DNA from: JAWXBG01 sp044375415
GTDB lineage: Bacteria > Bacteroidota > Bacteroidia > Flavobacteriales_D > Sanyastnellaceae
Direction: 5' to 3'
Length of the DNA: 64,000 nucleotides
Assembly (NCBI GenBank): GCA_044375415.1
Contig: JBILMS010000001.1
Coordinates: forward strand, 124,001-188,000
The position numbers and the translations under genes are program-made. Numbering within the stretch: position 1 is the first letter of the stretch; every line of letters starts with the position of its first letter. Below, piece after piece: positions 41,776 to 50,957 of this stretch. The notes beneath the pieces were generated by a model that saw nothing but the letters and a program-made list of their open reading frames with translations, made no database searches and was not told where the DNA came from.

Positions 41776-43065
41776 TTGTTGACCATTAACAATCGCTACG
41801 AAATACCAATTTCACTGGAAACCGTAAACACATACCTTCGGAAATTCGAAACGAGGCAGTTTTATATACCTGCATTCGTGGCAATAGCTGCGCTATTCCT
41901 TTTTACAGAAGCTTCCCTCCGAAACGACTTCGACATATTTCTTTCGGCGAGTCGGCAACTGTTTGAGGGAAAGAATATTTACCGTGAGACCTATTTTGAC
42001 GGATACCATTACTACTACAGCACTTTATTTGCTGTGCTCCTTTATCCCTTAACCCTATTACCGGCTTTTCTTGCAAAATCAATCTGGATAATCCTAAATC
42101 TGCTCTTTTTATTTCGTATGCTTCATTTGCTGAATCCCTGGTTAGAATCGATTCAAGTAAAAGCCCAATGGAAAAACTTACTCAAATTAATTTTACTTCT
42201 ATTCTGTCTACGGCTACTTAAGGGAAATATTCATTTAGGTCAGATGACCATTTTCATTTTGTATTTGAGCCTGGAATCTGTTCATCAAATTAGAAAGGGA
42301 AGTTCTGTCGCAGGTTCGCTTTTACTTGCCCTTGCCATCAATGTAAAAGTCTTGCCCATTGTATTGGTTCCCTATTTGATTTATAGAGCAAAATGGAAAC
42401 CGGCAGCACTTACCATTCTCTTCCTGTTTGTGATGGCTTTCTTACCCGGATTGATAATAGGATTTAACTACAATCATTATCTTTTCTCTGAATGGTGGCA
42501 ACTCGTAAACCCTTCTCAGAGCAAGCACTTGATGGACGTTGAGGAAACCAGCTTTCATGGTTTATCCACCGTGCTTCCGATTTTATTAATGAGCGAAACA
42601 CCCGACCGAAGTACCATTGATATATCAAGGAATATTCTCAATCTCACTTTCGTGCAAGTCACTCTTATAATTCATCTGTCCCGTTTACTACTAATCCTTG
42701 GGACATTGTGGTTCTTAAGGACCCTTCCATTTAGGAAGGCCCCCTCTATTCAACATGAATGGTGGGAATTAAGCTACATCTTTTTATGCATACCCCTCAT
42801 TTTCCCTCACCAACAGCATTACGCGTTCCTGTTTATCTGGCCGGCTTTGGCATACCTGATTAGTTATGCGTATCAATTAAAGCGGAAAGGAAGATACCTC
42901 TTTTTTTTGACATTCATTTTTCTGTGCATGAATGCCGCATTAATCCTAGGATTCTGGAGAAATTATTTCGAGCACTTCAAAATAGTAACACTTGGTGCAT
43001 TCGTCTGTTTGATATTGCTTTTTATTTCGAAACCCGAAAAATTAAGCTTCGAGCAGACCTCGTGA
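41776..43065 (+). CDS. Multi-spanning glycosyltransferase-87-like membrane protein (DUF2029)
   Basis: The 429-residue protein has about ten hydrophobic helices and an early DFDIFLSASRQLFEGKNIY motif, the acidic loop characteristic of the GT87/DUF2029 alpha-mannosyltransferase family. LLRLLKGNIHLGQMTIFIL and LALAINVKVLPIVLVPYLI also fit. Such enzymes use polyprenyl-phosphate sugars on the outer face of the inner membrane; the product here is unknown. The start is TTG at 41776, with no nearby in-frame ATG. Its end overlaps the convergent acyl-CoA dehydrogenase by 24 nt. Confidence 0.82.
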   Translation: MLTINNRYEIPISLETVNTYLRKFETRQFYIPAFVAIAALFLFTEASLRNDFDIFLSASRQLFEGKNIYRETYFDGYHYYYSTLFAVLLYPLTLLPAFLAKSIWIILNLLFLFRMLHLLNPWLESIQVKAQWKNLLKLILLLFCLRLLKGNIHLGQMTIFILYLSLESVHQIRKGSSVAGSLLLALAINVKVLPIVLVPYLIYRAKWKPAALTILFLFVMAFLPGLIIGFNYNHYLFSEWWQLVNPSQSKHLMDVEETSFHGLSTVLPILLMSETPDRSTIDISRNILNLTFVQVTLIIHLSRLLLILGTLWFLRTLPFRKAPSIQHEWWELSYIFLCIPLIFPHQQHYAFLFIWPALAYLISYAYQLKRKGRYLFFLTFIFLCMNAALILGFWRNYFEHFKIVTLGAFVCLILLFISKPEKLSFEQTS

Positions 43066-44184
43066 GATAACGATTTTTTGTACTTCGGAGGTGCCTTCGT
43101 AAATCTGAGTAATTTTTGCATCGCGCATTAAACGCTCCACGTGATACTCCTTTACAAAACCATAACCTCCATGAATCTGAACCGCTTCTACCGTATGTTT
43201 CATCGCCACGGACGACGAGAATAATTTTGCCATTGCGCTCGCTTGATCGTAGTTCATTTTATTGTCTTTCAACCAAGCTGCTTTGAGACAAAGCAAACGA
43301 GCAGCTTCAATATCGGTAGCCATGTCGGCGAGCTTGAAAGCAATAGCCTGATGTTTGGAAATCTCTTTTCCGAAAGCTTTTCTTTCTTGGCTGTATGCAA
43401 GAGCCAATTCGTAAGCACCACTTGCTATACCTAATGCTTGAGCGGCAATACCGATGCGGCCCCCGCTCAAAGTTTTCATGGCGAACTTGAATCCAAAACC
43501 ATCTTCCCCGATGCGATTCGACTTTGGGACTTTTACATCCTGAAACATCAGAGTGTGTGTATCACTGCCACGTATACCAAGTTTGTTTTCCTTTGCACCG
43601 ATGATAAAACCTTCCTGTCCTTTTTCTACGATCAAACAATTGATACCGCGGTGAGCGGCCTCTACATTTGTCTGTGCCATTACAAGATAAACAGAAGCTG
43701 TACCTCCATTTGTAATCCAGTTTTTCGTTCCGTTTAGCAGATAGTGATCACCTTGATCGATAGCTGTTGTTCTCTGCGAAGTCGCGTCGGAACCTGCTTC
43801 CGGTTCTGATAAACAGAAAGCACCGATGATTTCGCCTTTCGCCAAAGGAACCAAGTACTTTTGCTTTTGCTCTTCCGATCCAAACGTTTCAAGTCCCCAA
43901 CAAACGAGCGAGTTGTTGACCGACATAACAACAGAAGCAGAAGCATCCACTTTTGATATCTCTTCCATGGCCAATACGTAACTCACGGTATCCATACCGC
44001 TTCCACCGTATTTAGGACTCACCATCATTCCCAAAAAGCCTAATTCTCCCAGTTGTTTAATTTCTTCGGTAGGAAATTTTTGATGTTCATCTCTTTCGAT
44101 TACACCGGGCTTCAATACGTTTTGTGCGAAATCTCTTGCGGCAGATTGAACGGCCTTTTGCTCTTCACTTAATTCAAAAAACAT
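43042..44184 (-). CDS. Acyl-CoA dehydrogenase
   Basis: This FAD-dependent enzyme introduces a trans-2 double bond into acyl-CoA. The 380-residue protein has the usual three-domain layout: an N-terminal helical domain, the middle beta domain with CLSEPEAGSDATSQRTTA and GTKNWITNGG, and a C-terminal helical domain with GRIGIAAQALG, RKAFGKEISKHQAIAFKLADM and the catalytic-Glu motif QIYEGTSEVQKIVISR. Length and motifs fit short-chain or butyryl-CoA dehydrogenases. It is transcribed alone, and its end overlaps the end of the GT87-like gene. Confidence 0.95.
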   Translation of the reverse strand: MFFELSEEQKAVQSAARDFAQNVLKPGVIERDEHQKFPTEEIKQLGELGFLGMMVSPKYGGSGMDTVSYVLAMEEISKVDASASVVMSVNNSLVCWGLETFGSEEQKQKYLVPLAKGEIIGAFCLSEPEAGSDATSQRTTAIDQGDHYLLNGTKNWITNGGTASVYLVMAQTNVEAAHRGINCLIVEKGQEGFIIGAKENKLGIRGSDTHTLMFQDVKVPKSNRIGEDGFGFKFAMKTLSGGRIGIAAQALGIASGAYELALAYSQERKAFGKEISKHQAIAFKLADMATDIEAARLLCLKAAWLKDNKMNYDQASAMAKLFSSSVAMKHTVEAVQIHGGYGFVKEYHVERLMRDAKITQIYEGTSEVQKIVISRGLLEA

Positions 44185-44258
44185 AAAATGATGGTTTATG
44201 GTACGGTTCGAATTGCAAAGAAAAGCCTTGATTCCATTTTATGGTTCACTTGAGAAAA

Positions 44259-44286
44259 TAAAAAAAGGGACACCCGAAGGCATCCC
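44259..44286 (-). terminator. Terminator downstream of the His/Trp-rich secreted protein gene
   Basis: On the minus strand, GGGATGCC pairs with GGTGTCCC (two G-T pairs) around TTCG, followed by a run of T (complement of the A-run at 44259-44266). It lies 34 nt past the TAA at 44320-44322 but 163 nt past the TGA at 44449, so it fits the longer reading frame better. Confidence 0.85.
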
Positions 44287-44319
44287 TATTGATTATCAGT
44301 GAATTTCCTATTCTAAACT

Positions 44320-44448
44320 TTATTTTCTGCCTTTAGAACCACTTCTGCCGGCACCCTTTGAATTTCCACTTCCTCCTGTTTTAGGTTTCGCTGAAGATGA
44401 GCGTTCTGTAGATTTTGATGCCCGGCTACCTTGTTTTTTCTCCGTATT
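44320..44448 (-). other. In-frame continuation of the upstream reading frame after a TGA codon
   Basis: After the TGA at 44449-44451 the same frame stays open for 42 codons to a TAA at 44320-44322. They encode a low-complexity basic tail rich in Ser, Gly, Lys and Arg (including KKQGSRASKSTERSSS and KGAGRSGSKGRK), which continues the composition of the preceding SNSKQGEVNRDGS. The composition and the terminator position suggest it was once, or still is, translated. Confidence 0.65.
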
Positions 44449-45222
44449 TCAAGACCCATCGCGGTTTACCTCCCCTTGCTTCGAATTTGAACGTTCATTA
44501 TTTCGAACTACCGTAGGACGACTTTTTGCTCGCACTTGTCGGTGAGATACATACACATTATTGGCTCTTGTAACGTGGCAAGTCCGAGTGCGAACGTGCA
44601 ACGTAACATGCCTATGGGCCACCGGATACCAGCGATTCCAGCCCCAATGATGCCAAGGATGCCACCAAAATGGACGAGCTCTCCAAGACCAAGGGGAAAC
44701 CCAAACCACATAAGCCGGGTGATAAACGTAACGCACACAAGGCCACACCCATACATTCACATAGACTCCAAGAGCCATTGAAATTCCTTTACCCCCTTGT
44801 TTCATTTCATCGGAAGGCTCCACATAATAATCTTTCCCGTAATAATCCTCATCGCCGATTACCTGAATAGCCGCATCGTCGTTTGCTTTCTTTTCAAGAG
44901 CCACACAAGCTATGTCTTTAAAGTCGCCTTCCGCGATTTCAACTGAAAGCATCAAAGCGTGCGAATCACCCTCCGATTTATCATTCACAATGATGTAATC
45001 TACCTCCCCATTACGATCTAAGTCCAAATTGTTGACACTACTGTCCTCTGCATTGAGTTTCTTCTCGAAGTCTTCAATGTTTTCTGCTTTTTTAAAAAGC
45101 TCCAGTACACCAAACAGACTCAGGTTATCCCCCGGTAAACCAAGTGAATCAGGTTTTTCCTCTTGGGCAATGGACCATTGACACACAGCGAGAGTAAAGA
45201 AAAAGGCGAATACTTTTTTCAT
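44449..45222 (-). CDS. Secreted His/Trp/Arg-rich protein, possibly truncated by an in-frame TGA
   Basis: The 257-residue product has a signal peptide (MKKVFAFFFTLAVCQWSIAQ). An acidic region (about 20-135, with NLDLDRNGEVDYIIVND resembling an EF-hand-like Asp loop) is followed by a Trp/His/Tyr/Arg-rich stretch (about 150-215, with WVSPWSWRARPFWWHPWHHWGWNRWYPVAHRHV in outline). The basic tail ends at the TGA at 44449-44451, but the frame continues 42 codons further. I do not recognise a named family; the composition suggests metal or surface binding. It stands alone, divergent from anmK. Confidence 0.7.
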   Translation of the reverse strand: MKKVFAFFFTLAVCQWSIAQEEKPDSLGLPGDNLSLFGVLELFKKAENIEDFEKKLNAEDSSVNNLDLDRNGEVDYIIVNDKSEGDSHALMLSVEIAEGDFKDIACVALEKKANDDAAIQVIGDEDYYGKDYYVEPSDEMKQGGKGISMALGVYVNVWVWPCVRYVYHPAYVVWVSPWSWRARPFWWHPWHHWGWNRWYPVAHRHVTLHVRTRTCHVTRANNVYVSHRQVRAKSRPTVVRNNERSNSKQGEVNRDGS

Positions 45223-45318
45223 GCGTATTTTTTTTACTTTGACGAATTAAGGATGAAATGGTTTATACCAATCAAGATTTCTGTCGTACTTCAAAGTTCT
45301 TGCCGCATTTTTGTCACC

Positions 45319-46389
45319 ATGAATGAAGCAATCAACCGAGAGTTTACCGTTTTAGGACTTATGAGTGGGACCTCTCTCGACGGACTGGATTTGGCTTTAT
45401 GCAAGTTTATTAGTGAAGGAGCTATATGGCAGGGAGAAATCATTAGAGCCGAAACACAAGCTTACCCCGCTCCTCTAAGAAACTCGTTGCTCCGTGCAAT
45501 GGAATTGTCGGGAGAAGAGCTTGTTTTTCTCGATAATGAGCTAGGTATATTGATAGGGGAACGTTGTAAATTTTTTTTACAAAATGCAGATGTGCATCCT
45601 TTGTGTATCGCCAGCCATGGTCACACGATATTTCATCAGCCGGCGAAACAATTGACATTTCAGATTGGAAATCCGGCAGCACTTGCAGTAAAAAGTGGAT
45701 GCAAAACCGTAGCCGACTTTAGAAGAACAGACGTTGCTTTGGGCGGACAGGGTGCACCCTTGGTACCCTTCGGCGATATTCATTTATTTAGCGATTATGA
45801 ATATTGCTTGAATCTGGGAGGTATTGCCAATATCACAGCGAAAAAAGGTGAAAAAATTGAGGCCTTCGATGTTTGTCCGGCCAATATGATATTAAACCAA
45901 CTCATCTCAGAAATTGGAAAAGAGTACGATGAAAATGGTTTATACGCTTCAACCGGAATCTTAATTCCTGACCTATTTGAAAAGTTAAATTCGCTCGATT
46001 ACTATCACGAAAAAGGACCTAAAAGCCTCGGTCGTGAGTGGTTTGAAAACACTTTTCTCCCGATAGTCGAAAGTTCGGATGCAAGCCTAGCTGATCGTTT
46101 GAATACGTGCGTCGAACATATTGCTTTTCAAATAGCAGCTAAGACCACCAATTCGAAAGGGAGTATGCTGATAACAGGCGGTGGAGCTTTCAACTCCTAT
46201 TTAATACAGCGAATTCGCTTTTATGTTTCCGTAAAAATTGTCGTGCCCGAGGAAACCATGATTCAATTCAAAGAAGCCTATGTATTTGCCTTTTTGGGAT
46301 TGATGCGATATCTGGAAATAGACAATACGTGGTCGACCATAACCGGAGCTTCAAGATCCTCTTGCGGCGGGGCAATATATCTTCCCTGA
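45319..46389 (+). CDS. anmK: Anhydro-N-acetylmuramic acid kinase
   Basis: AnmK phosphorylates 1,6-anhydro-MurNAc to MurNAc-6-phosphate during cell-wall recycling. From the ATG at 45319 the product has 356 residues, the usual length. It begins EFTVLGLMSGTSLDGLDLAL (phosphate motif) and contains VADFRRTDVALGGQGAPLVPFGD, LNLGGIANIT, CPANMILNQL and ITGGGAFNSYL. A longer frame back to 45163 would add 52 unlikely residues and run over the divergent neighbour. It probably acts downstream of muropeptide hydrolases such as the NamZ-type enzyme encoded at 21223. Confidence 0.95.
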   Translation: MNEAINREFTVLGLMSGTSLDGLDLALCKFISEGAIWQGEIIRAETQAYPAPLRNSLLRAMELSGEELVFLDNELGILIGERCKFFLQNADVHPLCIASHGHTIFHQPAKQLTFQIGNPAALAVKSGCKTVADFRRTDVALGGQGAPLVPFGDIHLFSDYEYCLNLGGIANITAKKGEKIEAFDVCPANMILNQLISEIGKEYDENGLYASTGILIPDLFEKLNSLDYYHEKGPKSLGREWFENTFLPIVESSDASLADRLNTCVEHIAFQIAAKTTNSKGSMLITGGGAFNSYLIQRIRFYVSVKIVVPEETMIQFKEAYVFAFLGLMRYLEIDNTWSTITGASRSSCGGAIYLP

Positions 46390-46512
46390 GGCCATTTCAT
46401 GGGTACTAATGACCGAGTACTCTGCACCCATCCTGTTTGGGTTCATGGATTTTAATAAAAAATGATTGGTCATAGCGACTCTACCAAGTAATTTGGCCCC
46501 GAAACCAACCTT

Positions 46513-47742
46513 ATGCGAGACCTATTAAAAAAGTACGAGAGTAAAAGACCGGAGATTGTCTTTGAATGGAAAGATCCCTTTACCGAAGCGGAAGGTTGGG
46601 TAGTGATAAACTCGCTTCGCGGCGGAGCTGCAGGCGGAGGTACACGAATGCGTGTCGGTCTAGACAAACGTGAAGTAGAATCACTGGCCAAAACAATGGA
46701 AATTAAGTTTACCGTGAGCGGTCCCCAAATTGGAGGGGCTAAAAGCGGTATAAACTTCGATCCACGTGATCCCAGGAAACAAGAGGTTTTGGAGCGCTGG
46801 TATGCAGCAGTAGCTCCCCTTTTGAAACATTATTACGGTACAGGAGGAGATTTAAATGTGGATGAAATCCACGAAGTAATTCCTATTACCGAAGAATGTG
46901 GTATTTGGCATCCTCAAGAAGGTGTATTTAACGGTCATTTTCAACCTACTGAAGCACAGAAGGTGAAGCGAATTGGCAATCTTCGCTTAGGCGTTATCAA
47001 AGTTCTTGAAGAGGAGAAGTACAGTCCATCGGTTCACCATAAATACAAAGTCGCCGATATGATTACCGGTTTCGGTGTTGCCGAATCGGTTCGACATTAC
47101 TATTCTTTGTGGGGAGGAGATTTGCGTGAGAAACGAATCATCGTTCAAGGATGGGGCAATGTGGGAGCTGCTGCAGGTTATTACGCCGCCCAAGCAGGTG
47201 CTAAAATTGTAGGTATCGTTGACCGTCATGGTGGACTTATCGATACAAATGGAATGTCATTTGAAAAAGTTCGTTCTCTTTTTATGGAGCGAAAAGGAAA
47301 TACACTACAGAGTAATGGGTTGATCGGTTTTGAAGAATTGAACAAAAACATTTGGGATGTTAATGCAGATGTATTCCTTCCCTGTGCAGCGTCGCGACTA
47401 GTGACTGAGGATCAACTGAACCGATTATTGCATGGAGGTTTGCAGGTAATTTCCTGCGGAGCTAATGTTCCGTTTGCAGACGAACAAATATTTTACGGAC
47501 CGATTGCGGGAAAAGCAGATGAGCAGTTAAGTCTTATACCCGATTTTATTGCCAATTGCGGCATGGCACGTGTCTTTGCATATCTCATGAGCAATGGCGA
47601 TGTAGACTTAACAGATGAGGGGATTTTTGAAGATACCTCTCAATCCATTTATCAGGCTCTGCAAAAAGTTCACAAACAGAATTCCACAAAACGAGGACTT
47701 ACCAAAACGGCCTTTGAAATAGCTCTCGAAAAACTTGTTTAA
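46513..47742 (+). CDS. Glu/Leu/Phe/Val dehydrogenase family protein
   Basis: The 409-residue NAD(P)-dependent amino-acid dehydrogenase has the dimerisation/catalytic domain motifs RGGAAGGGTRMR, KFTVSGPQIGGAKSGINFDPRD (active-site Lys) and GTGGDLNVDE. The Rossmann domain has VQGWGNVGAAAGYYAAQAGAK. It deaminates a hydrophobic amino acid or glutamate; the family member cannot be fixed from sequence. The substrate pocket segment GIWHPQEGVFNGHF resembles the Bacteroidota group commonly encoded next to NhaD antiporters, and nhaD does follow here after 21 nt in the same direction. Confidence 0.9.
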   Translation: MRDLLKKYESKRPEIVFEWKDPFTEAEGWVVINSLRGGAAGGGTRMRVGLDKREVESLAKTMEIKFTVSGPQIGGAKSGINFDPRDPRKQEVLERWYAAVAPLLKHYYGTGGDLNVDEIHEVIPITEECGIWHPQEGVFNGHFQPTEAQKVKRIGNLRLGVIKVLEEEKYSPSVHHKYKVADMITGFGVAESVRHYYSLWGGDLREKRIIVQGWGNVGAAAGYYAAQAGAKIVGIVDRHGGLIDTNGMSFEKVRSLFMERKGNTLQSNGLIGFEELNKNIWDVNADVFLPCAASRLVTEDQLNRLLHGGLQVISCGANVPFADEQIFYGPIAGKADEQLSLIPDFIANCGMARVFAYLMSNGDVDLTDEGIFEDTSQSIYQALQKVHKQNSTKRGLTKTAFEIALEKLV

Positions 47743-47763
47743 TAGAAACAAAATAGAATTCGT

Positions 47764-49152
47764 ATGATATCAGTAATCATTTTAGTCGTATTCGTCATTG
47801 GGTATTGCGCCATTGCATTCGAGCATTCAATTAAAGTAGATAAAGCCGCGTCTGCTCTTATTACCGGGGTTATCTGTTGGGTCTTACTCGTTTTAGGATA
47901 TCACTCAGTTCCTGCCCACATGACGGACTACTATAATTCCTTATCCATTTTCGAGACTCAAACCGGAGCACAAGAATTTAATTTGCACGACTACTTTGAT
48001 CACCGTTTACTGCATCACCTTCAAGATATCGCTTCTATTTTATTTTTTCTAATTGGAGCAATGACTATAGTCGAGTTGATGGATTCTCATCACGCTTTTA
48101 AAGTTATTACCGATCGGATTGTTACTACGAACAAAGTGAAGCTACTTTGGATAATAGCGATCATCACATTTTTCTTGTCTGCAGCCTTAGACAATCTTAC
48201 TACTGCAATTGTAATGGTGAGTTTGTGTCGAAAGCTAATATCAGATCAAAAGACTCGATGGTTTTTTGGTGGTATTGTTATTATTGCCGCCAATGCCGGT
48301 GGGGCTTGGTCGCCAATAGGCGATGTTACTACAACTATGTTATGGATCGGTGGGCAGGCGACAACCGTACCTCTAATACTTGAGTTATTTCTGTGTAGTC
48401 TGGTTTGTATGGTTGTTCCACTTGCCATCCTATCCTTCACAATGAAAGGTTATGTTGAACGACCTAAAGAAAAAGAATCAGAACATTTCACCACCTCACC
48501 AAAAGAACGTTCACTTGTATTTATTCTAGGAATTGGAGGTTTACTTTTTGTTCCGGTATTTAAAACGGTAACACATCTGCCTCCATTCATGGGAATGATG
48601 TTGAGTCTTTCAATCATTTGGATTGCGACTGAAATTATACACTCTCGAAAGATCTATGAAGAAAAAAATAGATACTCCGTTTTAAGTGCTCTGCGAAAAA
48701 TAGATATGCCATCGGTCTTGTTTTTCCTCGGAATTCTTTTGGCGGTTGCTGCTTTGGGCGAAGCTGGACAATTGCTCCAATTAGCAGGTGTTTTAAAGGA
48801 TAGTTTAAATAATATCTATGCGATAAATATTGCCATCGGGGCGATGTCTGCGGTTATAGATAATGTTCCTCTTGTAGCGGCGAGCATGAATATGTATCCC
48901 ATTTCAGCGGCCGGAGTTACGGATCCTTGGTTGAGTCAGTTTGTGCAAGATGGACCCTTTTGGCACTTCTTAGCCTACACAGCCGGAACAGGTGGAAGTA
49001 TGCTAATTATAGGATCTGCTGCAGGTGTTGCAGTGATGGGTATAGAAAAAATCGACTTTATGTGGTACTTGAAAAAAGTGAGCCTTTGGGCTTTGATTGG
49101 ATACCTAGCCGGGTGTGGTGTTTACATCGCAGAAATGATGATAATGCACTAA
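47764..49152 (+). CDS. nhaD: Na+/H+ antiporter NhaD
   Basis: The 462-residue protein has about twelve membrane helices and the arsenite/CitM-like ion transporter fold. Conserved features of NhaD are FLSAALDNLTTAIVMVSL (Asp-Asn-Thr), NAGGAWSPIGDVTTTMLW and AVIDNVPLVAASMNMY (second DN motif). It exchanges sodium for protons at alkaline pH and gives salt tolerance, which fits a marine or halotolerant host. It is preceded by the amino-acid dehydrogenase gene and converges on ispF, with 15 bp between the stops. Confidence 0.94.
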   Translation: MISVIILVVFVIGYCAIAFEHSIKVDKAASALITGVICWVLLVLGYHSVPAHMTDYYNSLSIFETQTGAQEFNLHDYFDHRLLHHLQDIASILFFLIGAMTIVELMDSHHAFKVITDRIVTTNKVKLLWIIAIITFFLSAALDNLTTAIVMVSLCRKLISDQKTRWFFGGIVIIAANAGGAWSPIGDVTTTMLWIGGQATTVPLILELFLCSLVCMVVPLAILSFTMKGYVERPKEKESEHFTTSPKERSLVFILGIGGLLFVPVFKTVTHLPPFMGMMLSLSIIWIATEIIHSRKIYEEKNRYSVLSALRKIDMPSVLFFLGILLAVAALGEAGQLLQLAGVLKDSLNNIYAINIAIGAMSAVIDNVPLVAASMNMYPISAAGVTDPWLSQFVQDGPFWHFLAYTAGTGGSMLIIGSAAGVAVMGIEKIDFMWYLKKVSLWALIGYLAGCGVYIAEMMIMH

Positions 49153-49167
49153 GGAAAGGCTCCTGCT

Positions 49168-49647
49168 TTAGTCCTTTCGTATAAGAACAACTGCGTAGGC
49201 GGTTACACCTTCTTCTCTTCCTATAAAGCCCATCTTTTCGCTGGTAGTGGCTTTAATAGAAATATTCTCCACACTTAGATTACATGCCTGAGAGATATGT
49301 TCTTTCATGGCTGCGGCATATGCCATCACTTTGGGTTTTTCCAAACAAAGAGTGCTATCGATATTTTCAATTTGCCAACCCTTCGCAGCTATGAGAGCGA
49401 ATGTTTTTTGAAGTAGAATTTTACTATCAATGTTTTTGAAGTCGGCAGAAGTGTCGGGAAAATGAACTCCGATATCGCCCAAATTAGCTGCACCTAACAA
49501 CGCATCACATATGGCATGAAGTAAGACATCTGCATCGCTATGACCCAAAGCCCCTTTGGAATGTGGAATTAATTCTCCGCCCAAATAAAAAGGGCGACCC
49601 TCTATCAGCTGGTGTACATCAAATCCGAAACCTACGCGAAAAGACAT
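49168..49647 (-). CDS. ispF: 2-C-methyl-D-erythritol 2,4-cyclodiphosphate synthase
   Basis: IspF makes the cyclic diphosphate of the MEP pathway. I chose the Met at 49647 (MSFRVGFGFDVHQL) since it gives the standard 159 residues; upstream Mets at 49662 and 49677 also lie in frame and overlap the porV end. The zinc site is in DVHQL and GHSDADVLLHAICDAL, the CMP/fold elements are DIGVHFPDTS and NIDSKILL, and the late KATTSEKMGFIGREEG is typical. ispH lies 41 kb away, so the pathway genes are dispersed. It is transcribed just behind porV. Confidence 0.95.
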   Translation of the reverse strand: MSFRVGFGFDVHQLIEGRPFYLGGELIPHSKGALGHSDADVLLHAICDALLGAANLGDIGVHFPDTSADFKNIDSKILLQKTFALIAAKGWQIENIDSTLCLEKPKVMAYAAAMKEHISQACNLSVENISIKATTSEKMGFIGREEGVTAYAVVLIRKD

Positions 49648-49651
49648 TCGC

Positions 49652-50905
49652 TTATTCTTCATTTTGTCCTTCCGCACCTTTCGACTTGCCGTCGAGGGTC
49701 AGACGTATTGAAAAACGAAGTGTATTCGCCAGCGGATTCTGCTGTGTCGTCGAGATCAAATAAGACATATCAATGTTTATTACCTGATAACGGAGACCTG
49801 CTCCCAAGGTGATAAACTGACGATTTCCTTTTGAATAGTGTTCGTAGAAATAACCGGTACGAAATGCGAATTGCTCATCATATAAATATTCAAATCCGCC
49901 ACCCACATTTACTTCACGAAGTTCTTCTTTTAAGATACTACCCTTCTCTACACCAATAACTTCGTTGTCTTCATTTTTAATTGGAATACCCGGAGCGTCG
50001 GTGAAAGACTGCAAAATGCCTGTGGCCACACCGACATTTGGATCCTTACCCGATAGAATAATCGTGCGATCGTTGTCGTCATAAATGGGTGGAGAAGGAA
50101 CCAATAGTTTATTTACATCACTCGTGAATGTAATTTGCTGGTAGTCGTCCAAGTTCATTGTAAGAGCTGCACCCAACTTCAGATTTGTAGGAATAAAATC
50201 CCTTTCGTCTGTGTTGGTGTAACTCATTTTGGCGCCAATATTCGAAATATTCAAACCCCAATTAAAAACCGCGTCTTTATCAAAAACCTTTACATCGTCG
50301 TTGGTATAAAATACGGAGACATCGACAGCAACTGATTGACCTGCTTTAGAGTCGGTGCCGGCTACATTGGTGCCACCCGTTAGGTTTGAATTCACGTATC
50401 GCGCTGCAATACCACCGCTATATCGCTGTGAGAGTGTTTGTCCAAAAGCTACATCTATGGCGAACTCACTTGGTTTAAAGTCGCGAATAACAGAACCCAC
50501 TTCGTCTGTGAAAGTTATATTTCCCAAGGTGAAGTAGCGTAAGGATCCACCGATACCTTGTCTTTTATTCAATTTTTTATAGCCACTCAAATAGGCCAGG
50601 CTCATGTCGTTTACAAGGGCTCTCAACCAAGGTGAATATGACATTGATAATTCAACATCGCTTTTTACCCATGCTAATTTCGCTGCATTCCAATGCACGA
50701 GATTAGCATCTGGGCTTAATGCAACTCCGGCATCGCCCATTGCTCCGCTTCTAGAGTCGGGGGCAATCATTAAAAATGGAACGGCAGTGGTGATGGTGTT
50801 CAGCTGTACTTGCTGCGCGCGCTCAGTCTGGTTTGTCAGCTGTGAGAAAGCGTAGCTTGAGTAAATGCAGGCGACCATCAGTATGGCCAATTTTAGTTTT
50901 GACAT
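49652..50905 (-). CDS. porV: Type IX secretion system outer-membrane protein PorV
   Basis: PorV is the outer-membrane beta-barrel of the T9SS attachment complex. It carries cargo proteins to PorU. I place the start at 50905 (MSKLKLAILMVACIYSSYAFSQ), which gives a good signal peptide and 417 residues. A longer frame to 50995 would run into the porU 3' region. Landmarks are TAVPFLMIAPDSRSGAMGDAGVAL and LVHWNAAKLAW near the N-terminus and a C-terminal AFRTGYFYEHYSKGNRQFITLGAGLRYQ beta-strand series. It has its own promoter inside the porU-porV gap and may be followed by ispF. Confidence 0.93.
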   Translation of the reverse strand: MSKLKLAILMVACIYSSYAFSQLTNQTERAQQVQLNTITTAVPFLMIAPDSRSGAMGDAGVALSPDANLVHWNAAKLAWVKSDVELSMSYSPWLRALVNDMSLAYLSGYKKLNKRQGIGGSLRYFTLGNITFTDEVGSVIRDFKPSEFAIDVAFGQTLSQRYSGGIAARYVNSNLTGGTNVAGTDSKAGQSVAVDVSVFYTNDDVKVFDKDAVFNWGLNISNIGAKMSYTNTDERDFIPTNLKLGAALTMNLDDYQQITFTSDVNKLLVPSPPIYDDNDRTIILSGKDPNVGVATGILQSFTDAPGIPIKNEDNEVIGVEKGSILKEELREVNVGGGFEYLYDEQFAFRTGYFYEHYSKGNRQFITLGAGLRYQVINIDMSYLISTTQQNPLANTLRFSIRLTLDGKSKGAEGQNEE

Positions 50906-50928
50906 GGTCAGATTCTTCACAAGGACGG

Positions 50929-50956
50929 CAAAGATAGGCATTATTGAATAAATCAA
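50929..50956 (-). promoter_or_regulatory. Promoter of porV
   Basis: On the minus strand this reads TTG, a 17-nt spacer, then TATCTTTG followed by CCGTCC. It lies entirely in the 52-bp gap between the porU stop and the porV start. The 15-base string CTATCTTTGCCGTCC is identical to the one at the saccharopine dehydrogenase promoter. It lets porV be made without porU. Confidence 0.8.
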
Positions 50957-50957
50957 G

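Noticed and set aside
46399..46431. Overlapping inverted repeats ATGGGT/ACCCAT and GTACT/AGTAC between anmK and the amino-acid dehydrogenase
   Set aside because: Short stems that exclude each other and no T-tract, so neither a terminator nor an attenuator is supported.
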